Source: Streptomyces dengpaensis (lineage in GTDB: Bacteria > Actinomycetota > Actinomycetes > Streptomycetales > Streptomycetaceae). Taken from it: a stretch of DNA of 64,000 bases. Under the pieces are notes generated by a model, which saw nothing but the letters and a program-made list of their open reading frames with translations, did no database searches and had not been told where the DNA came from. The stretch lies in contig NZ_CP026652.1 of NCBI RefSeq assembly GCF_002946835.1, forward strand, positions 6,076,001 through 6,140,000, given 5' to 3'. Positions 18,127 to 29,253 of the stretch are shown here, piece after piece (within the stretch, counting starts at the first letter, position 1; the number at the start of each line of letters is the position of its first letter). A program made the position numbers and the translations under genes.

Positions 18127-20178
18127 GTGGCAGACGTGGAGCACGGCGGACGAGCGGGTAATGCCTTCGGGGCGGGGGCTGCCGAGACGGCGATGGCACG
18201 GCTGGGAGCCGTCCGTATAGGGCTGTGGATGATCGCCGCCGTCCTGGCGGTACGGCAGGTCGCCGTCGTCCTCGGCACGCCCAAGGGGGAGCGGCTGACG
18301 GACCTGGAGACCTGGGTCGGCACGAACGGCGTGCTGCATGTGGAGGGGTCGCTGTACGACTCGACGGCGTTCACCGGCACCCCGTTCGCCGGGCTTGTCC
18401 TCAAGCCCCTGACCCGAGCGGCCGAACAGGCCCTCGGCTGGGGCTGGACCTTCGGCACCCTGTCGCTGGTGGTCGCGCTCGGCTTGGTCGCCGCGCGGGC
18501 CCTGCCGCAGCCCGTGAGCCGGCGTACGTCGCTGATCGCCGCGCCGGTCGCGATCAGCCTGCTGATGCTGTCGCTGCCCGTGCGCAACGCCTTCTGGCTC
18601 GGCCAGACCGGCGTCATCCCCGTGCTGCTCGTCGTGCTCGGCTGCTTCGCGGTCCGTGGCGAGCGGGCCGGCGGCGCCCTGATAGGCCTCGCGGCGGCGC
18701 TGCAGCCGACCGTGCTGCTCTTCGCGCCGCTGCTGTGGTTCACCGGGCGCCGCCGCGCCGCCGCGTCCACCGGGATCACCTTCGCCGGCCTCACCGCGCT
18801 CGCCTGGGCCGCGATGCCGCGGGACTCGACCACGTACTGGGTGCACCATCTGGCGGGTGTCGGCCTCGGCAAGGACGCGGACGACCTCGCCAACCAGTCG
18901 CTGCACGGCGCGCTGCTCCGGCTCGGTCTCACCGGGCCGCTGGAGATAGGCCTGTTCCTGGTCCTCGGCGTGGCCGTCGCGGTCGTGGGCCTGCGCCGCG
19001 CGGTGCGCTACGCGCGGGACGGGCAGCTGCTGCTCGCCGTGGCGATCACCGGCTGTGTCGCCGTCGCCGTCTCGCCCACCACCTGGCGGCACCAGCTGCT
19101 GTGGGTGCTGCTGGCGGTGGTCGGCCGGGTCGGCAAGAAGACCTCGGACCGCTATATGTGGCCCGTCGCCGTCATCCTCACCGTCTCGCTGCCCGCGAAG
19201 ATGATGCTGCCGAACATGCCGGCGCTCTTCCCGCTGCGTGACAACGTGGTGCTGCTCGCCGCGCTGGCCGCCGCGACCGTCGTGCCGTTCCTGTCCCGCA
19301 CCGCGGAGTACTACCGGGCGCCGGTCCCCACCGACTACGCGGAGCCGGTCCCCACCCGGTGGAAGCGGGTGCCGCTGCTGCCCTTCCTCGGCCGCGTCCT
19401 CACCCGCCCCAACCTGCTGCTCGAACTGCTCCTGATACGCGTCGGCTACGCCGCCTACCAGCAGGTCAGGCTCGCCGCGACGGGCGGCACCAATACGGGC
19501 GGCCGGGCCACCGCCGAGCACCACGGCGACCAGATCCTCGGCATCGAGCGGTTCCTGCACCTCGACATCGAGCACTGGGCCAACCACGCGGTGGTGAAGG
19601 CCGGCTTCCTGCGGAACTTCTTCGACTTCTACTACACGTCGTTCCACTTCGTCGTCCCGCTCACCGTCCTCGGTGTCCTGTACGCCCGCCGCCCCGCCGA
19701 CTACCGCTGGGCGCGCTCGGCGCTCGGCTTCGCCACCGTGCTCGCCCTCATCGGCTTCTGGTTCTACCCGCTCGCGCCGCCGCGCCTGATGCCGGGCCTC
19801 GGCATCATCGACACCGTGAACGGCGTGCAGGACTTCTCCAAGCCGGACTACGGCACGCTGACCGCACTGACCAACCAGTACGCGGCGATGCCCTCGCTGC
19901 ACTTCGGCTGGTCGCTGTGGTGCGGCCTGGTGATCGCGATCCTGGCGCCCAAGTGGTGGATGAAGGCACTCGGCCTGCTGCACCCCTTCTTCACGGTCAC
20001 CGCGATCGTGGTGACCGGCAACCACTGGCTGCTGGACGCGGTGGGCGGCGCGGCCGTCGTCGGCGCCGGCTTCGGGCTGACCTGCCTCCTGCAGGGCCCG
20101 CGGCCCAGGACGCTGATGAAGCCCGTGGAGGTCCCCGCGAAGGAGCCGGTCCCGGCGACGGGCCGTACACCGAGCTGA
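18127..20178 (+). CDS. Bifunctional GT87 glycosyltransferase / PAP2 phosphatase-like membrane protein
   Basis: A polytopic protein of about 683 residues with two modules. The N-terminal half is a GT87-like polyprenyl-phosphate-dependent mannosyltransferase (a membrane GT-C fold, Asp/Glu in the first periplasmic loop after helix 1). The C-terminal part is a PAP2_3 domain of the inositolphosphotransferase type, with the catalytic pattern AMPSLHFGWSLW and GNHWLLDAVGGAAV. The combination suggests assembly or remodelling of a mannosylated or inositol lipid in the membrane. The start is uncertain: I use the GTG at 18127 (GGGAGGG 11 bases upstream), but the ATG at 18085 is possible. It converges on the P450 gene across a hairpin. 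Confidence 0.85.
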   Translation: MADVEHGGRAGNAFGAGAAETAMARLGAVRIGLWMIAAVLAVRQVAVVLGTPKGERLTDLETWVGTNGVLHVEGSLYDSTAFTGTPFAGLVLKPLTRAAEQALGWGWTFGTLSLVVALGLVAARALPQPVSRRTSLIAAPVAISLLMLSLPVRNAFWLGQTGVIPVLLVVLGCFAVRGERAGGALIGLAAALQPTVLLFAPLLWFTGRRRAAASTGITFAGLTALAWAAMPRDSTTYWVHHLAGVGLGKDADDLANQSLHGALLRLGLTGPLEIGLFLVLGVAVAVVGLRRAVRYARDGQLLLAVAITGCVAVAVSPTTWRHQLLWVLLAVVGRVGKKTSDRYMWPVAVILTVSLPAKMMLPNMPALFPLRDNVVLLAALAAATVVPFLSRTAEYYRAPVPTDYAEPVPTRWKRVPLLPFLGRVLTRPNLLLELLLIRVGYAAYQQVRLAATGGTNTGGRATAEHHGDQILGIERFLHLDIEHWANHAVVKAGFLRNFFDFYYTSFHFVVPLTVLGVLYARRPADYRWARSALGFATVLALIGFWFYPLAPPRLMPGLGIIDTVNGVQDFSKPDYGTLTALTNQYAAMPSLHFGWSLWCGLVIAILAPKWWMKALGLLHPFFTVTAIVVTGNHWLLDAVGGAAVVGAGFGLTCLLQGPRPRTLMKPVEVPAKEPVPATGRTPS

Positions 20179-20206
20179 TCCGGCAGGCCGCGAAAGCCGT
20201 CGGCCT

Positions 20207-20253
20207 CGGGGGAGGCAGGGGCGGGGCGTGAGGGGATGCTCCTGCCTCCCCCG
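20207..20253. terminator. Hairpin terminator between convergent genes
   Basis: Arms CGGGGGAGGCAGG (20207-20219) and CCTGCCTCCCCCG (20241-20253) pair perfectly, between the GT87/PAP2 gene and the converging P450 gene. Confidence 0.8.
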
Positions 20254-20304
20254 GACGGGCCGGCGGCGCCGGGAGGCCGCCGGCCCGAGCATGTCGTACC
20301 GGAC

Positions 20305-21540
20305 TCACCCCGCGCTGACCCGGAGCTCCTTCACCCCGTTGATCCAGGCCGAGCGCAGCCGGCGCGGGTCGCCGACGAGCGTCAGGTCCGGCATGGCGTC
20401 GGCGATCGCGTTGAAGATGAGGTCGATCTCCAGGACCGCGAGGGACTTGCCGAGGCAGTAGTGCGGGCCTCCGCCGCCGAAGCCGAGGTGGGGGTTGGGG
20501 TCGCGGGTGATGTCGAGGACGTCGGGGTCGTCGAAGACCTCGGGGTCGTGGTTGGCGGAGGCGTAGAAGATGCCGACGCGGTCGCCCTTCTTGATCCGCT
20601 TGCCGCCGAGTTCGGTGTCCTGGGCGGCGGTGCGCTGGAAGGCGTTGACCGGCGTGGCCCAGCGGACGATCTCCTCGGCCGCGGTCGCCGGACGCTCCCG
20701 CTTGTAGAGGTCCCACTGGTCGGGGTGCGTGAGGAAGGCGTGCATGCCGTGGGTGATGGCGTTGCGGGTCGTCTCATTGCCCGCCACCGAGAGCATCAGT
20801 ACGAAGAAGCCGAACTCGTCGGAGCTGAGGTTGCCCTCGTCCTCGGCGGCCACCAGCGTGCTGACGATGTCGTGCGCCGGGCACTGCTTGCGGTCGGCGG
20901 CCATGTTCATGGCGTACGCGATGAGCTCGGTGGCCGACTCGGCGCCGACCTCCTCGGTGATGGCGTACTCCGGGTCGTCGTACGCGATCATCTTGTTGGA
21001 CCAGTCGAAGATCTTGGCGCGGTCGTCCTGCGGGACGCCGATCAGCTCGGCTATGGCCTGCAGGGGCAGTTCGCAGGCGACCTCGGTGACGAAGTCGAAG
21101 GGTCCGGAGTGGGCGCGCGCCGTCTCGACGATCGCGCGGGCGCGGGCGCGCAGCCGGTCCTCCAGAGCGCGGATGGCCCGGGGTGTGAAGCCGCGCTGCA
21201 CGATCTGGCGGACGCGGGTGTGCTCGGGCGGGTCCATGTTCAGCAGGATCAGCCGCTGGACGTCGATCGCGTCGCGCTCGATGTGCTCGTTGAAGCGGAT
21301 GATGGCGGTGTTGAGGTACGAGGAGAAGATCTCCGGGTGCGTGGAGACGTACTTGACGTCCGCGTGCCGGGTGACCGCCCAGTAGCCCTCGTCCTGGAAG
21401 CCGGCGAGATTGGCCGACTGCGGGATCCAGCGGACCGGTTCGACCCGGCGCAGCTCGGCGAACTCCGGCAGGGGCACGCGGTCGTGCAGCAGATCGGGGT
21501 CGGTGAAATCGAACCCGTCGGGCAGCGCTGGACAGGGCAT
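20305..21540 (-). CDS. Cytochrome P450, CYP125-like
   Basis: A 411-residue soluble P450. The I-helix is VAGNETTRNA, the K-helix E-x-x-R is EEIVRW, and the heme loop FGGGGPHYCLGKSLA puts the thiolate Cys near residue 362. The opening PDGFDFTDPDLLHDRVP and the run NMDPPEHTRVRQIVQRGFTPRAI are typical of the CYP125/CYP124/CYP142 group, which hydroxylates the terminal carbon of sterol or branched lipid side chains. I start at the ATG at 21540 (GGAG six bases upstream); an ATG at 21603 overlaps an operator. It is divergent from a steroid-type thiolase, with several palindromes between. The likely electron donor is the [3Fe-4S] ferredoxin at 35.7 kb. The exact CYP family needs alignment. Confidence 0.9.
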   Translation of the reverse strand: MPCPALPDGFDFTDPDLLHDRVPLPEFAELRRVEPVRWIPQSANLAGFQDEGYWAVTRHADVKYVSTHPEIFSSYLNTAIIRFNEHIERDAIDVQRLILLNMDPPEHTRVRQIVQRGFTPRAIRALEDRLRARARAIVETARAHSGPFDFVTEVACELPLQAIAELIGVPQDDRAKIFDWSNKMIAYDDPEYAITEEVGAESATELIAYAMNMAADRKQCPAHDIVSTLVAAEDEGNLSSDEFGFFVLMLSVAGNETTRNAITHGMHAFLTHPDQWDLYKRERPATAAEEIVRWATPVNAFQRTAAQDTELGGKRIKKGDRVGIFYASANHDPEVFDDPDVLDITRDPNPHLGFGGGGPHYCLGKSLAVLEIDLIFNAIADAMPDLTLVGDPRRLRSAWINGVKELRVSAG

Positions 21541-21591
21541 CGGCAACTCCAGGTCTCGCACCTGTGTCTCTCTGGCGGCCCCTGAAGGTTT

Positions 21592-21606
21592 CTGACGCTC
21601 CATCAG
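21592..21606. promoter_or_regulatory. CTGAYGnnnCRTCAG operator, P450 promoter
   Basis: CTGACGCTCCATCAG, 52 bases upstream of the P450 start. The same 15-bp palindrome type recurs at 34176-34190, 44192-44206 and, with one mismatch, 53207-53221. Confidence 0.65.
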
Positions 21607-21615
21607 GAACCCTGA

Positions 21616-23276
<1,661 letters not shown>

Positions 23277-24175
23277 AGCGTTCCTCCATCACCCGCCGGA
23301 TCAACTCCGCCGAGTCCTTGAGGGAAAGCGCGGCGGCTTGAAGATGATCGTAACGGAGCGAACAGTCCCTGACGGTGTCCGAGTTGGCGGTCGGGTGCCC
23401 GCTGCCGTAGCCCTCGGTGTAGACGATGTCCGGGTCGCTCGCGAAGCGGAAGAGGGTGAACGAGCCTTGCAGCCCCGCATGCGCACCCGCCGAAAACGGC
23501 AGCACTTGGATGTTGATCCGGGGATTGCCCTCGAAGGACAACAGATAGGCGAGTTGCTCCCGCATGACCTCCCGATCGCCGACCTCCTGGTACAGCGCGG
23601 CCTCGCTCAGGATCATCCACAAGACCGGCGGCTCGCCCTTCTCGAAGATGCGCTGACGGGCCAGCCGTACGGCGGTGCGGTCGTCGAGGTTGGTCTCGTC
23701 CAGCACGCCGAGCACGGCACGTACGTATGCGTTGGTCTGCAGGAGACCATGGACCATGTGCGTCTGGAAGGTGCAGACCTCTGTGGCCCGCACCTCCAAC
23801 TCCGCCACCTGTTGGAACCAGGCTGGAAGCTGACTACGCATCACCAGATCTACGAGCCGGGACAGTAACCCACCGGTCTCCAGTGCTACATCAACGCGCT
23901 CACTGAAATCCGGAGTTGGCAGCTTTCGCGCGGTCTCAATCTGCCCGACCAGCGAGCCCGTGTAGTTGACGATGTCCCCGAGCTGCTTCTGCGTCAGCCC
24001 GGCGCTTTCCCGATGGCGTCGCAGCTCGAAGCCGTAATAGTCGAGCGGCGAGGCCCCCGGGTCGAGGACGTTGATATGGGTCACGCGCGGCCCCTCTCAC
24101 GCAACTCGGCCCACAGCGGGACCAGTTGTATCCGTTCCGTAGCCCAGAGTAGTTGCGCGAGGTCAGCCTCGTAAG

Positions 24176-24610
24176 GTGAACGAATACTTTCCCCCCATCC
24201 TGCAGGGCGCCCGCCCCACCCAGTACGCCATGCGTCTCACCGTCGGCGAGCACTCGGCGCGGCACATCCGCCGTATCGCACGCTCGCTGCTGGACGAGTG
24301 GGACATGGCCGAGCTGGCCGACGCCGTGGAGCTGGCCGTGACCGAGCTGGTCGCCAACGTCGTACGACATGTCCCGGACCGGCGCTGTGCGCTGCTGGTC
24401 ATCCGGCTGGCGGCGGGCGTCCGTGTGGAGGTGACGGACGGATCCGCTCAACTCCCGTACGTTCCCGATGGGTTGTCGCCGGAGGCGGAAGGTGGCCGGG
24501 GGCTCGTCCTGCTCGACGCGGTGGTTGACAAGTGGGGTGTCGGGCCTGGTCCCGGCCGCGGCAAGACCGTGTGGTTCGAGTGCGGGGCCGAGTCTGTCCC
24601 TCTGCGGTGA
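24176..24610 (+). CDS. Anti-sigma-factor-like ATP-binding protein (RsbW/SpoIIAB type)
   Basis: A 144-residue HATPase_c_2 protein. The N-box helix is AVELAVTELVANVVRHV with the Mg-binding Asn. The G1 box is VEVTDGSAQLP and the G2-like loop is EAEGGRGLVLLDAVVDKWGV, followed by GKTVWFEC. Such proteins are stand-alone kinases that bind sigma factors or anti-anti-sigma factors. The start is the GTG at 24176. It is divergent from the XRE/DUF397 pair with a 91-bp gap, the usual partner arrangement in Streptomyces. No cognate sigma factor is in the window. Confidence 0.88.
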   Translation: MNEYFPPILQGARPTQYAMRLTVGEHSARHIRRIARSLLDEWDMAELADAVELAVTELVANVVRHVPDRRCALLVIRLAAGVRVEVTDGSAQLPYVPDGLSPEAEGGRGLVLLDAVVDKWGVGPGPGRGKTVWFECGAESVPLR

Positions 24611-24653
24611 GGGGACTCGCGAAGCCGGAGCGTGTCCAACCAGTAGGCCCGCT

Positions 24654-25346
24654 TCACTCCCGCCCCGACGCCGTCACCGCCAGTGCCGTCGCCAGCAGCG
24701 CCGCGATCAGCAGCGGGATGCCGAGGCCGTGGTGCAGGACCAGCCACGCGCCGGGCAGGGCGCCCGCCAGCATCGCGACGACCGCGGCCGCACGGCGGAG
24801 GGAGCGCATGCCCGTGCCGCCGCCCAGGGGGGAGTCGGCGGCGAGGCCGGTCAGGGTCATCGTCACGACGGTGGTCGTCAGGTCGGGCACGCCCAGCTTG
24901 CGGACGGTGGCGTTGCGCAGGCCCATCGCGAGGGCGGTGAGGGTGATCAGCGCGTACGCCGTGCCGGTGGTGCCGGGTGCGGCGAAGGCGACCGCCGAGG
25001 CCGCGCCCACGAGGACCGCCTCGGCGCCCAGCGCCGCGCGCACCCAGGCGCGGCGGGAGGCCGCGCCGAGGCGCCGCGCGACGCGTCCGCCCGCCGAAGC
25101 GCCCACGACGAAGGCCCCCAGTGATGTCAGCGTGTGCAGCACCGAGAAGCCCGGCGCTCCGGCGGCCGCGAAGCCCAGCACGACCACGTTTCCGGTCATG
25201 TTCGCCGTGAAGACCCGCTCGAGCCCGAGAAAGCTCACCGCGTCGATCAGCCCGCTGATCACGGTCAGCACCAGCAGCACCACCACCAGCCGCAGCCCGC
25301 GCGCCTCCGGGTCGTACGCCTGCGCCTCAGCGCTTTCTGCGCTCAT
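24654..25346 (-). CDS. YoaK/DUF1275 family membrane protein
   Basis: A 230-residue membrane protein with six predicted helices. The signature is SGLIDAVSFLGLERVFTANMTGN in the first part and a related inner repeat (ALITLTALAMGLRNATVRKLG, TTTVVTMTLTGLA). This is characteristic of DUF1275, whose function is unknown. The ATG at 25346 has GGAGG seven bases upstream. It ends 44 bases from the anti-sigma-like gene (convergent). Confidence 0.88.
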   Translation of the reverse strand: MSAESAEAQAYDPEARGLRLVVVLLVLTVISGLIDAVSFLGLERVFTANMTGNVVVLGFAAAGAPGFSVLHTLTSLGAFVVGASAGGRVARRLGAASRRAWVRAALGAEAVLVGAASAVAFAAPGTTGTAYALITLTALAMGLRNATVRKLGVPDLTTTVVTMTLTGLAADSPLGGGTGMRSLRRAAAVVAMLAGALPGAWLVLHHGLGIPLLIAALLATALAVTASGRE

Positions 25347-25465
25347 GGGGCCTCCGGTCGGCGGGACAAGCACGGTGACCCCAAGTCCACCACGCACGCA
25401 CCACGGACGACGCGGTCTCTACGCCCCGCCGTACCGGCGTTTCAGATCGGCCTTCGGGCATGACG

Positions 25466-25501
25466 AAGGCGGCGGCCCCGGGGATCGGGGGCCGCCGCCT
25501 T
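25466..25501. terminator. Strong hairpin terminator
   Basis: 14-bp perfect GC-rich arms (25466-25479, 25488-25501) with an 8-nt loop, downstream of the transglycosylase gene and its tandem array. Confidence 0.85.
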
Positions 25502-25514
25502 CAGCTGTGCGCTG

Positions 25515-25658
25515 GACCGGCCGTGCACGGGGTCTGCCGTGCGTTGGGTCAGCCGTGCACGGAGCCAGCCATGCACGGGGTCAGCCGTGCGTTGGGTCAG
25601 CCGTGCACGGAGCCAGCCGTGCACGGGGTCAGCCGTGCGCTGGGTCAGCCGTGCTGTG
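25515..25658. repeat. 16-bp tandem array, nine copies, after the transglycosylase stop
   Basis: Units of 16 bp of the form GGTCAGCCGTGCACGG, with a 48-bp super-period (three unit types in rotation). The array ends seven bases from the stop codon (25666-25668) and lies before the terminator. Confidence 0.88.
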
Positions 25659-25665
25659 GGGCCGG

Positions 25666-26091
25666 TCAGTACCAGCCGTTGGCCTGCCAGAAGTTCCAGG
25701 CCTCGACCGGGCTGCCGTAGCGGGAGTTCATGTAGTCCAGGCCCCACTTGATCTGGGTGGCCGGGTTGGTCTTCCAGTCGGCGCCGGCGGACGACATCTT
25801 CGAGGCGGGCAGCGCCTGGACCAGGCCGTAGGCACCGGACGACGCGTTGGTGGCGTCGATGTCCCAGCCGCTCTCATGCTCGACGATCTTGCTGAAGGCG
25901 GCGTACTGCGCGGCGTCCGGGATCATCTGGTGCGCGATCGACTGGGCGGAGGAGGCCGAGGTGGTGGTGGCAGGGGCGGCCTGGGCGGGGGCCGCGGCGA
26001 GCACCATGCCGGCGGTGGCTCCAGCCACGGCGGCACCGGTGAGGACCTTCTTCGGGGAAGCGACAACGCGGCGGATGACAGAGAACGACAC
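25666..26091 (-). CDS. Secreted lytic transglycosylase-like protein
   Basis: A 141-residue secreted cell-wall enzyme. Residues 1-37 are a signal peptide (basic start, VLTGAAVAGATAGMVLAAAPAQA-type core and Ala-x-Ala end). The mature domain is an SLT-like lysozyme fold, with the catalytic Glu in KIVEHESGWDIDATN, then SGAYGLVQALPASKM and IKWGLDYMNSRYGSPVEAWNFW. The family cleaves peptidoglycan glycan strands, and homologues are among the most abundant Streptomyces exoproteins. The GTG at 26091 is the start. A long 5' leader with a strong hairpin suggests RNA-level control. Confidence 0.9.
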   Translation of the reverse strand: MSFSVIRRVVASPKKVLTGAAVAGATAGMVLAAAPAQAAPATTTSASSAQSIAHQMIPDAAQYAAFSKIVEHESGWDIDATNASSGAYGLVQALPASKMSSAGADWKTNPATQIKWGLDYMNSRYGSPVEAWNFWQANGWY

Positions 26092-26125
26092 AGAGAACCT
26101 TTTTCTTCGGGGACGAGGCGGTCGC

Positions 26126-26164
26126 CGTATGCCGGAACCACACGGTGTGTGGCGGCGGCATACG
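26126..26164 (-). promoter_or_regulatory. Leader hairpin of the transglycosylase mRNA
   Basis: CGTATGCCG and CGGCATACG pair, then after small symmetric bulges CCACAC pairs with GTGTGG around a GGT loop. It lies 35-73 bases before the GTG start. The remaining leader (26165-26467) holds AT-rich promoter-like sequence but no aptamer I can identify. Confidence 0.6.
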
Positions 26165-26467
26165 TTGGCGCCGCGGCCCGGGTGGGCTCGTCGGCGCCTT
26201 GCGACTGCTCCAGAGAAACAGGGTCCAAAAATGTCCGCAATACCCCTCTTTACTAGTGGTGGTCGGATGCGCGTAGAACATCCGTTGTGTGATCTGGCTC
26301 TCAAACCCCAGGTCAGAAGGGGTACGGGCGCGTGCATGCCACATCTTTGGATCTACGACCGCGCTTCGTATGTGACGTAGCTCCTGTGGGGTGCTTCACT
26401 CCGCGGCTGACGGACGGCGCACGATCGCGCGCGCGGAGTCACCGAGGTGTGTGACGGGGGCCGCAGA

Positions 26468-27304
26468 TCACGACGGTTCGAAGGTGACCGGCGTCTCGAA
26501 AGCGGCCCTGCGCGTGGCCCGGCGCAGTGCCTTGAGGAGGGTCGCGCCGAGCGTGAGGGTCAGGACGACGGTGACGACCGCCCTGCCCAGGTCCCAGCCG
26601 AGCGAGGTGGCCATGCAGTAGGCGACGAAGCGGCTCAGGTTGGCGGGGAGCGTGCCGTGCGGGTCGAAGGCGACGTTCGAGGCCAGCGCGTCCATGAAGG
26701 GCCAGCCGGCCAGGTTCATGACCGTCCCGTACGCGAAGGCGGCCAGGAAGCCGTAGACGGTGAGCACCACCAGCTCCGCGCGCCCCCGCAGCCGGTCCGG
26801 GCCCGGCAGCAGCCCCGCGCCCAGGGTGAACCAGCCCATGGACAGCATCTGGAACGGCAGCCACGGCCCGACCCCGCCGGTGAGCAGCGCCGACGCGAAC
26901 ATCGTCACCGACCCGAGCACGAACCCGAACCCCGGCCCGAGCACCCGTCCGCTGAGCACCATCAGGAAGAACATCGGCTCGATCCCGGCGGTCCCGGCCC
27001 CGATCGGGCGCAGGGCCGCCCCGGTCGCGGCCAGCACCCCGAGCATCGCGACCGCCTTCGGGCCGAGCCCCGACTCGGAGATCGTCGCGGCGACGACGCC
27101 GACGAGCAGCACGAGCAGCCCCGCGAACAGCCAGGGGGCGTCCTGCGCGTGCGCGCTGACCTGCGAACCGGGGCCCGCGAGAAGCGGCCAGCCGAAGCCG
27201 GCCACGCCCACGGCGCTCACCAGGGCGAGGGAGGCGATGGAGCGGGGGCCCAGGCGGATGGCCTTGGCCTGTGTCTGTGCCTGGTGGGCGGGTCGCGTTG
27301 TCAT
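26468..27304 (-). CDS. ECF transporter S component, probably cobalamin
   Basis: A 278-residue membrane protein, last gene of the ECF operon. It has about six helices; conserved patterns include GIEPMFFLMVLSGRVLGPGFGFVLGS and WLPFQMLSMGWFTLGAGLLPG, typical of the ECF substrate-binding subunits encoded with these ATPases. It would capture the vitamin and dock on EcfT. Its ATG overlaps the stop of the ATPase gene (ATGA). The substrate is inferred from the cobalamin riboswitch at the head of the operon. Confidence 0.88.
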   Translation of the reverse strand: MTTRPAHQAQTQAKAIRLGPRSIASLALVSAVGVAGFGWPLLAGPGSQVSAHAQDAPWLFAGLLVLLVGVVAATISESGLGPKAVAMLGVLAATGAALRPIGAGTAGIEPMFFLMVLSGRVLGPGFGFVLGSVTMFASALLTGGVGPWLPFQMLSMGWFTLGAGLLPGPDRLRGRAELVVLTVYGFLAAFAYGTVMNLAGWPFMDALASNVAFDPHGTLPANLSRFVAYCMATSLGWDLGRAVVTVVLTLTLGATLLKALRRATRRAAFETPVTFEPS

Positions 27305-29253
27305 GAGAGGGCGTCCCTGACCTGGGCGACCGTGAGCCACGGCTGGGGAGCCAGCACCTTGGCGACCTGTGGGGCGAAGGACGGGGACGCGACGACCACC
27401 TCGGCGGTGGGGCCGTCGGCGACGATCTCGCCGTCCGCGAGGATCACGACGCGGTGCGCGAGGTCGGCGGCGAGTTCCACGTCGTGGGTGGCCAGGACGA
27501 TGGCGTGGCCCTCGGCGGCCAGGCCGCGCAACACGGTGACCAGCCGGGCCTTCGCCGCGTAGTCGAGGCCGCGGGTCGGCTCGTCCAGGAGCAGCAGCGG
27601 GGGGCGGGCCGTCAGGACGACGGCCAGCGCGAGCGCCAGCCGCTGGCCCTCCGACAGGTCCCTCGGGTGCGTCCCGTCCCCGATCCCCGGCAGCAGTTCG
27701 GACACCAGCGCCCGGCAGGTCCCGGCCGCGGCCCCGGCATCCCGGTCGGCCGCCGCGCACTCGGCGGCCACCGTGTCCGCGTACAGCAGGTCCCGCGGCT
27801 CCTGCGGTACGAGGCCCACGCGGCGTACGAGCTCGCGCGGCGCCGTGCGGTGCGGTACCGCACCGCCGACCCGGACGGACCCGGCGGCGGGCTCGACCAG
27901 CCCGACCAGGGCCCCGAGCAACGTGGACTTCCCGGCCCCGTTGCGGCCCATCAGGGCGATGGTCTCGCCGGGGGCGACGGTGAGATCGACACGACGGAGC
28001 GCCTCGACGCGATCGCGACGGACGGCGAGAGATGCGACTGCGGCTATGTGTGCGGGACGCGTGGTGTCGGGGGTGCCCGGGGTACCTGAGTCGCCCGGGG
28101 CGCTCGGAGTGCCTGAGGTGCGCTTGCGCAGCAGCCGGGTGAGGAGGGAGGTGGGGCGCGGGGGCGCCGTGGGGAGGGCGGATGTGGGAAGGCCTGCGGG
28201 GGTGTCCGCCGGCGCGCCGCTCGTGCCGGTGGTCGTGCTGCTCGTGGCCGCAGCATCGCGCGCGTCGGTGCACGCGCGCGGCGCGACTGCCGTGCTCGGC
28301 GTCGTGCCGGGGGTGGTGGTCTGATGGGGCCGGCCCTGGCGACCGGGCGAGGTCGTGTGTGGTGCCGGTTCCCGGTTGTCGGCGAGCACGCGTGGGTTCG
28401 CCGCGGTGCCCGGGGCCGGAGCGGCCTCCCGTGCCGCCACCGCCAACCGCTCGCGCAGTGCCCCCGCCCCGCGCCGCGCGTCGCGCACGGTCAGGGGGAG
28501 GGGGGACCAGCCGGCCAGGCGGCCCAGGTCCACCACCGGGGGGTACACCGGGGACACCACCATCACCTCGGACGGGGTGCCGAGCAACGGCGCCGCCCCC
28601 GGTGACGGGAGAAGGACGAGCTGGTCGGCGTACTGGATGACGCGTTCCAGGCGGTGCTCGGCCATGAGGACTGTGGTGCCGAGGTCGTGGACGAGGCGTT
28701 GGAGGACGGCGAGGACCTCCTCGGCGGCGGCGGGGTCCAGGGCCGACGTGGGTTCGTCGAGGACCAGGACCCTGGGGTGCGGGGTGAGGACCGAGCCGAT
28801 GGCCACGCGCTGCTGCTGGCCGCCGGAGAGCGTGGCGATCGGGCGGTCGCGGAGGTCCGTCAGGGACAGCAGGTCCAGGGTCTCCTCGACGCGGCGCCGC
28901 ATCACGTCCGGCGCGAGGCCCAACGACTCCATCCCGTACGCGAGTTCGTCCTCCACCGTGTCCGTCACGAAGTGGGACAGCGGATCCTGGCCGACCGTGC
29001 CCACCACGTCCGCGAGTTCACGCGGCTTGTGCGTGCGGGTGTCGCGTCCGGCGACCGTGACCCGGCCGCGCAGCGTTCCGCCCGTGAAGTGCGGCACGAG
29101 TCCGCTCACCGCGCCCAGCACCGTCGACTTGCCGACCCCGGACGGGCCGACCAGCAGCACCAGTTCGCCTTCCGGGACCTCGAAGTCCACGCCCTGGACG
29201 GTGGGTTCGGCCGCCCCGTCGTACGTCACGGAGACATCCTCGAAGCGGATCAT
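27301..29253 (-). CDS. ECF transporter ATPase, fused double ABC protein
   Basis: A 650-residue protein with two ABC domains (EcfA and EcfA' fused). Domain 1 has GPSGVGKS, LSGGQQQR and VLVLDEPTS with Asp-Glu. Domain 2 has GRNGAGKST, the variant signature LSEGQRLAL and LLLLDEPTRGLD. Between them is a linker of about 130 residues rich in Thr, Pro, Gly, Ser and Ala, probably disordered. It powers vitamin uptake together with EcfT. Stop-start overlaps (ATGA) join it to the genes on both sides. Confidence 0.93.
   Translation of the reverse strand: MIRFEDVSVTYDGAAEPTVQGVDFEVPEGELVLLVGPSGVGKSTVLGAVSGLVPHFTGGTLRGRVTVAGRDTRTHKPRELADVVGTVGQDPLSHFVTDTVEDELAYGMESLGLAPDVMRRRVEETLDLLSLTDLRDRPIATLSGGQQQRVAIGSVLTPHPRVLVLDEPTSALDPAAAEEVLAVLQRLVHDLGTTVLMAEHRLERVIQYADQLVLLPSPGAAPLLGTPSEVMVVSPVYPPVVDLGRLAGWSPLPLTVRDARRGAGALRERLAVAAREAAPAPGTAANPRVLADNREPAPHTTSPGRQGRPHQTTTPGTTPSTAVAPRACTDARDAAATSSTTTGTSGAPADTPAGLPTSALPTAPPRPTSLLTRLLRKRTSGTPSAPGDSGTPGTPDTTRPAHIAAVASLAVRRDRVEALRRVDLTVAPGETIALMGRNGAGKSTLLGALVGLVEPAAGSVRVGGAVPHRTAPRELVRRVGLVPQEPRDLLYADTVAAECAAADRDAGAAAGTCRALVSELLPGIGDGTHPRDLSEGQRLALALAVVLTARPPLLLLDEPTRGLDYAAKARLVTVLRGLAAEGHAIVLATHDVELAADLAHRVVILADGEIVADGPTAEVVVASPSFAPQVAKVLAPQPWLTVAQVRDALS

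Noticed and set aside
17827..20292. 821-codon minus-strand frame opposite the GT87/PAP2 gene
   Set aside because: High-GC antisense shadow; composition is typical of third-position bias and no domain is readable.
26092..26340. ydaO (c-di-AMP) riboswitch in the transglycosylase leader
   Set aside because: The conserved GAACCCG and related core blocks could not be found on the minus strand.
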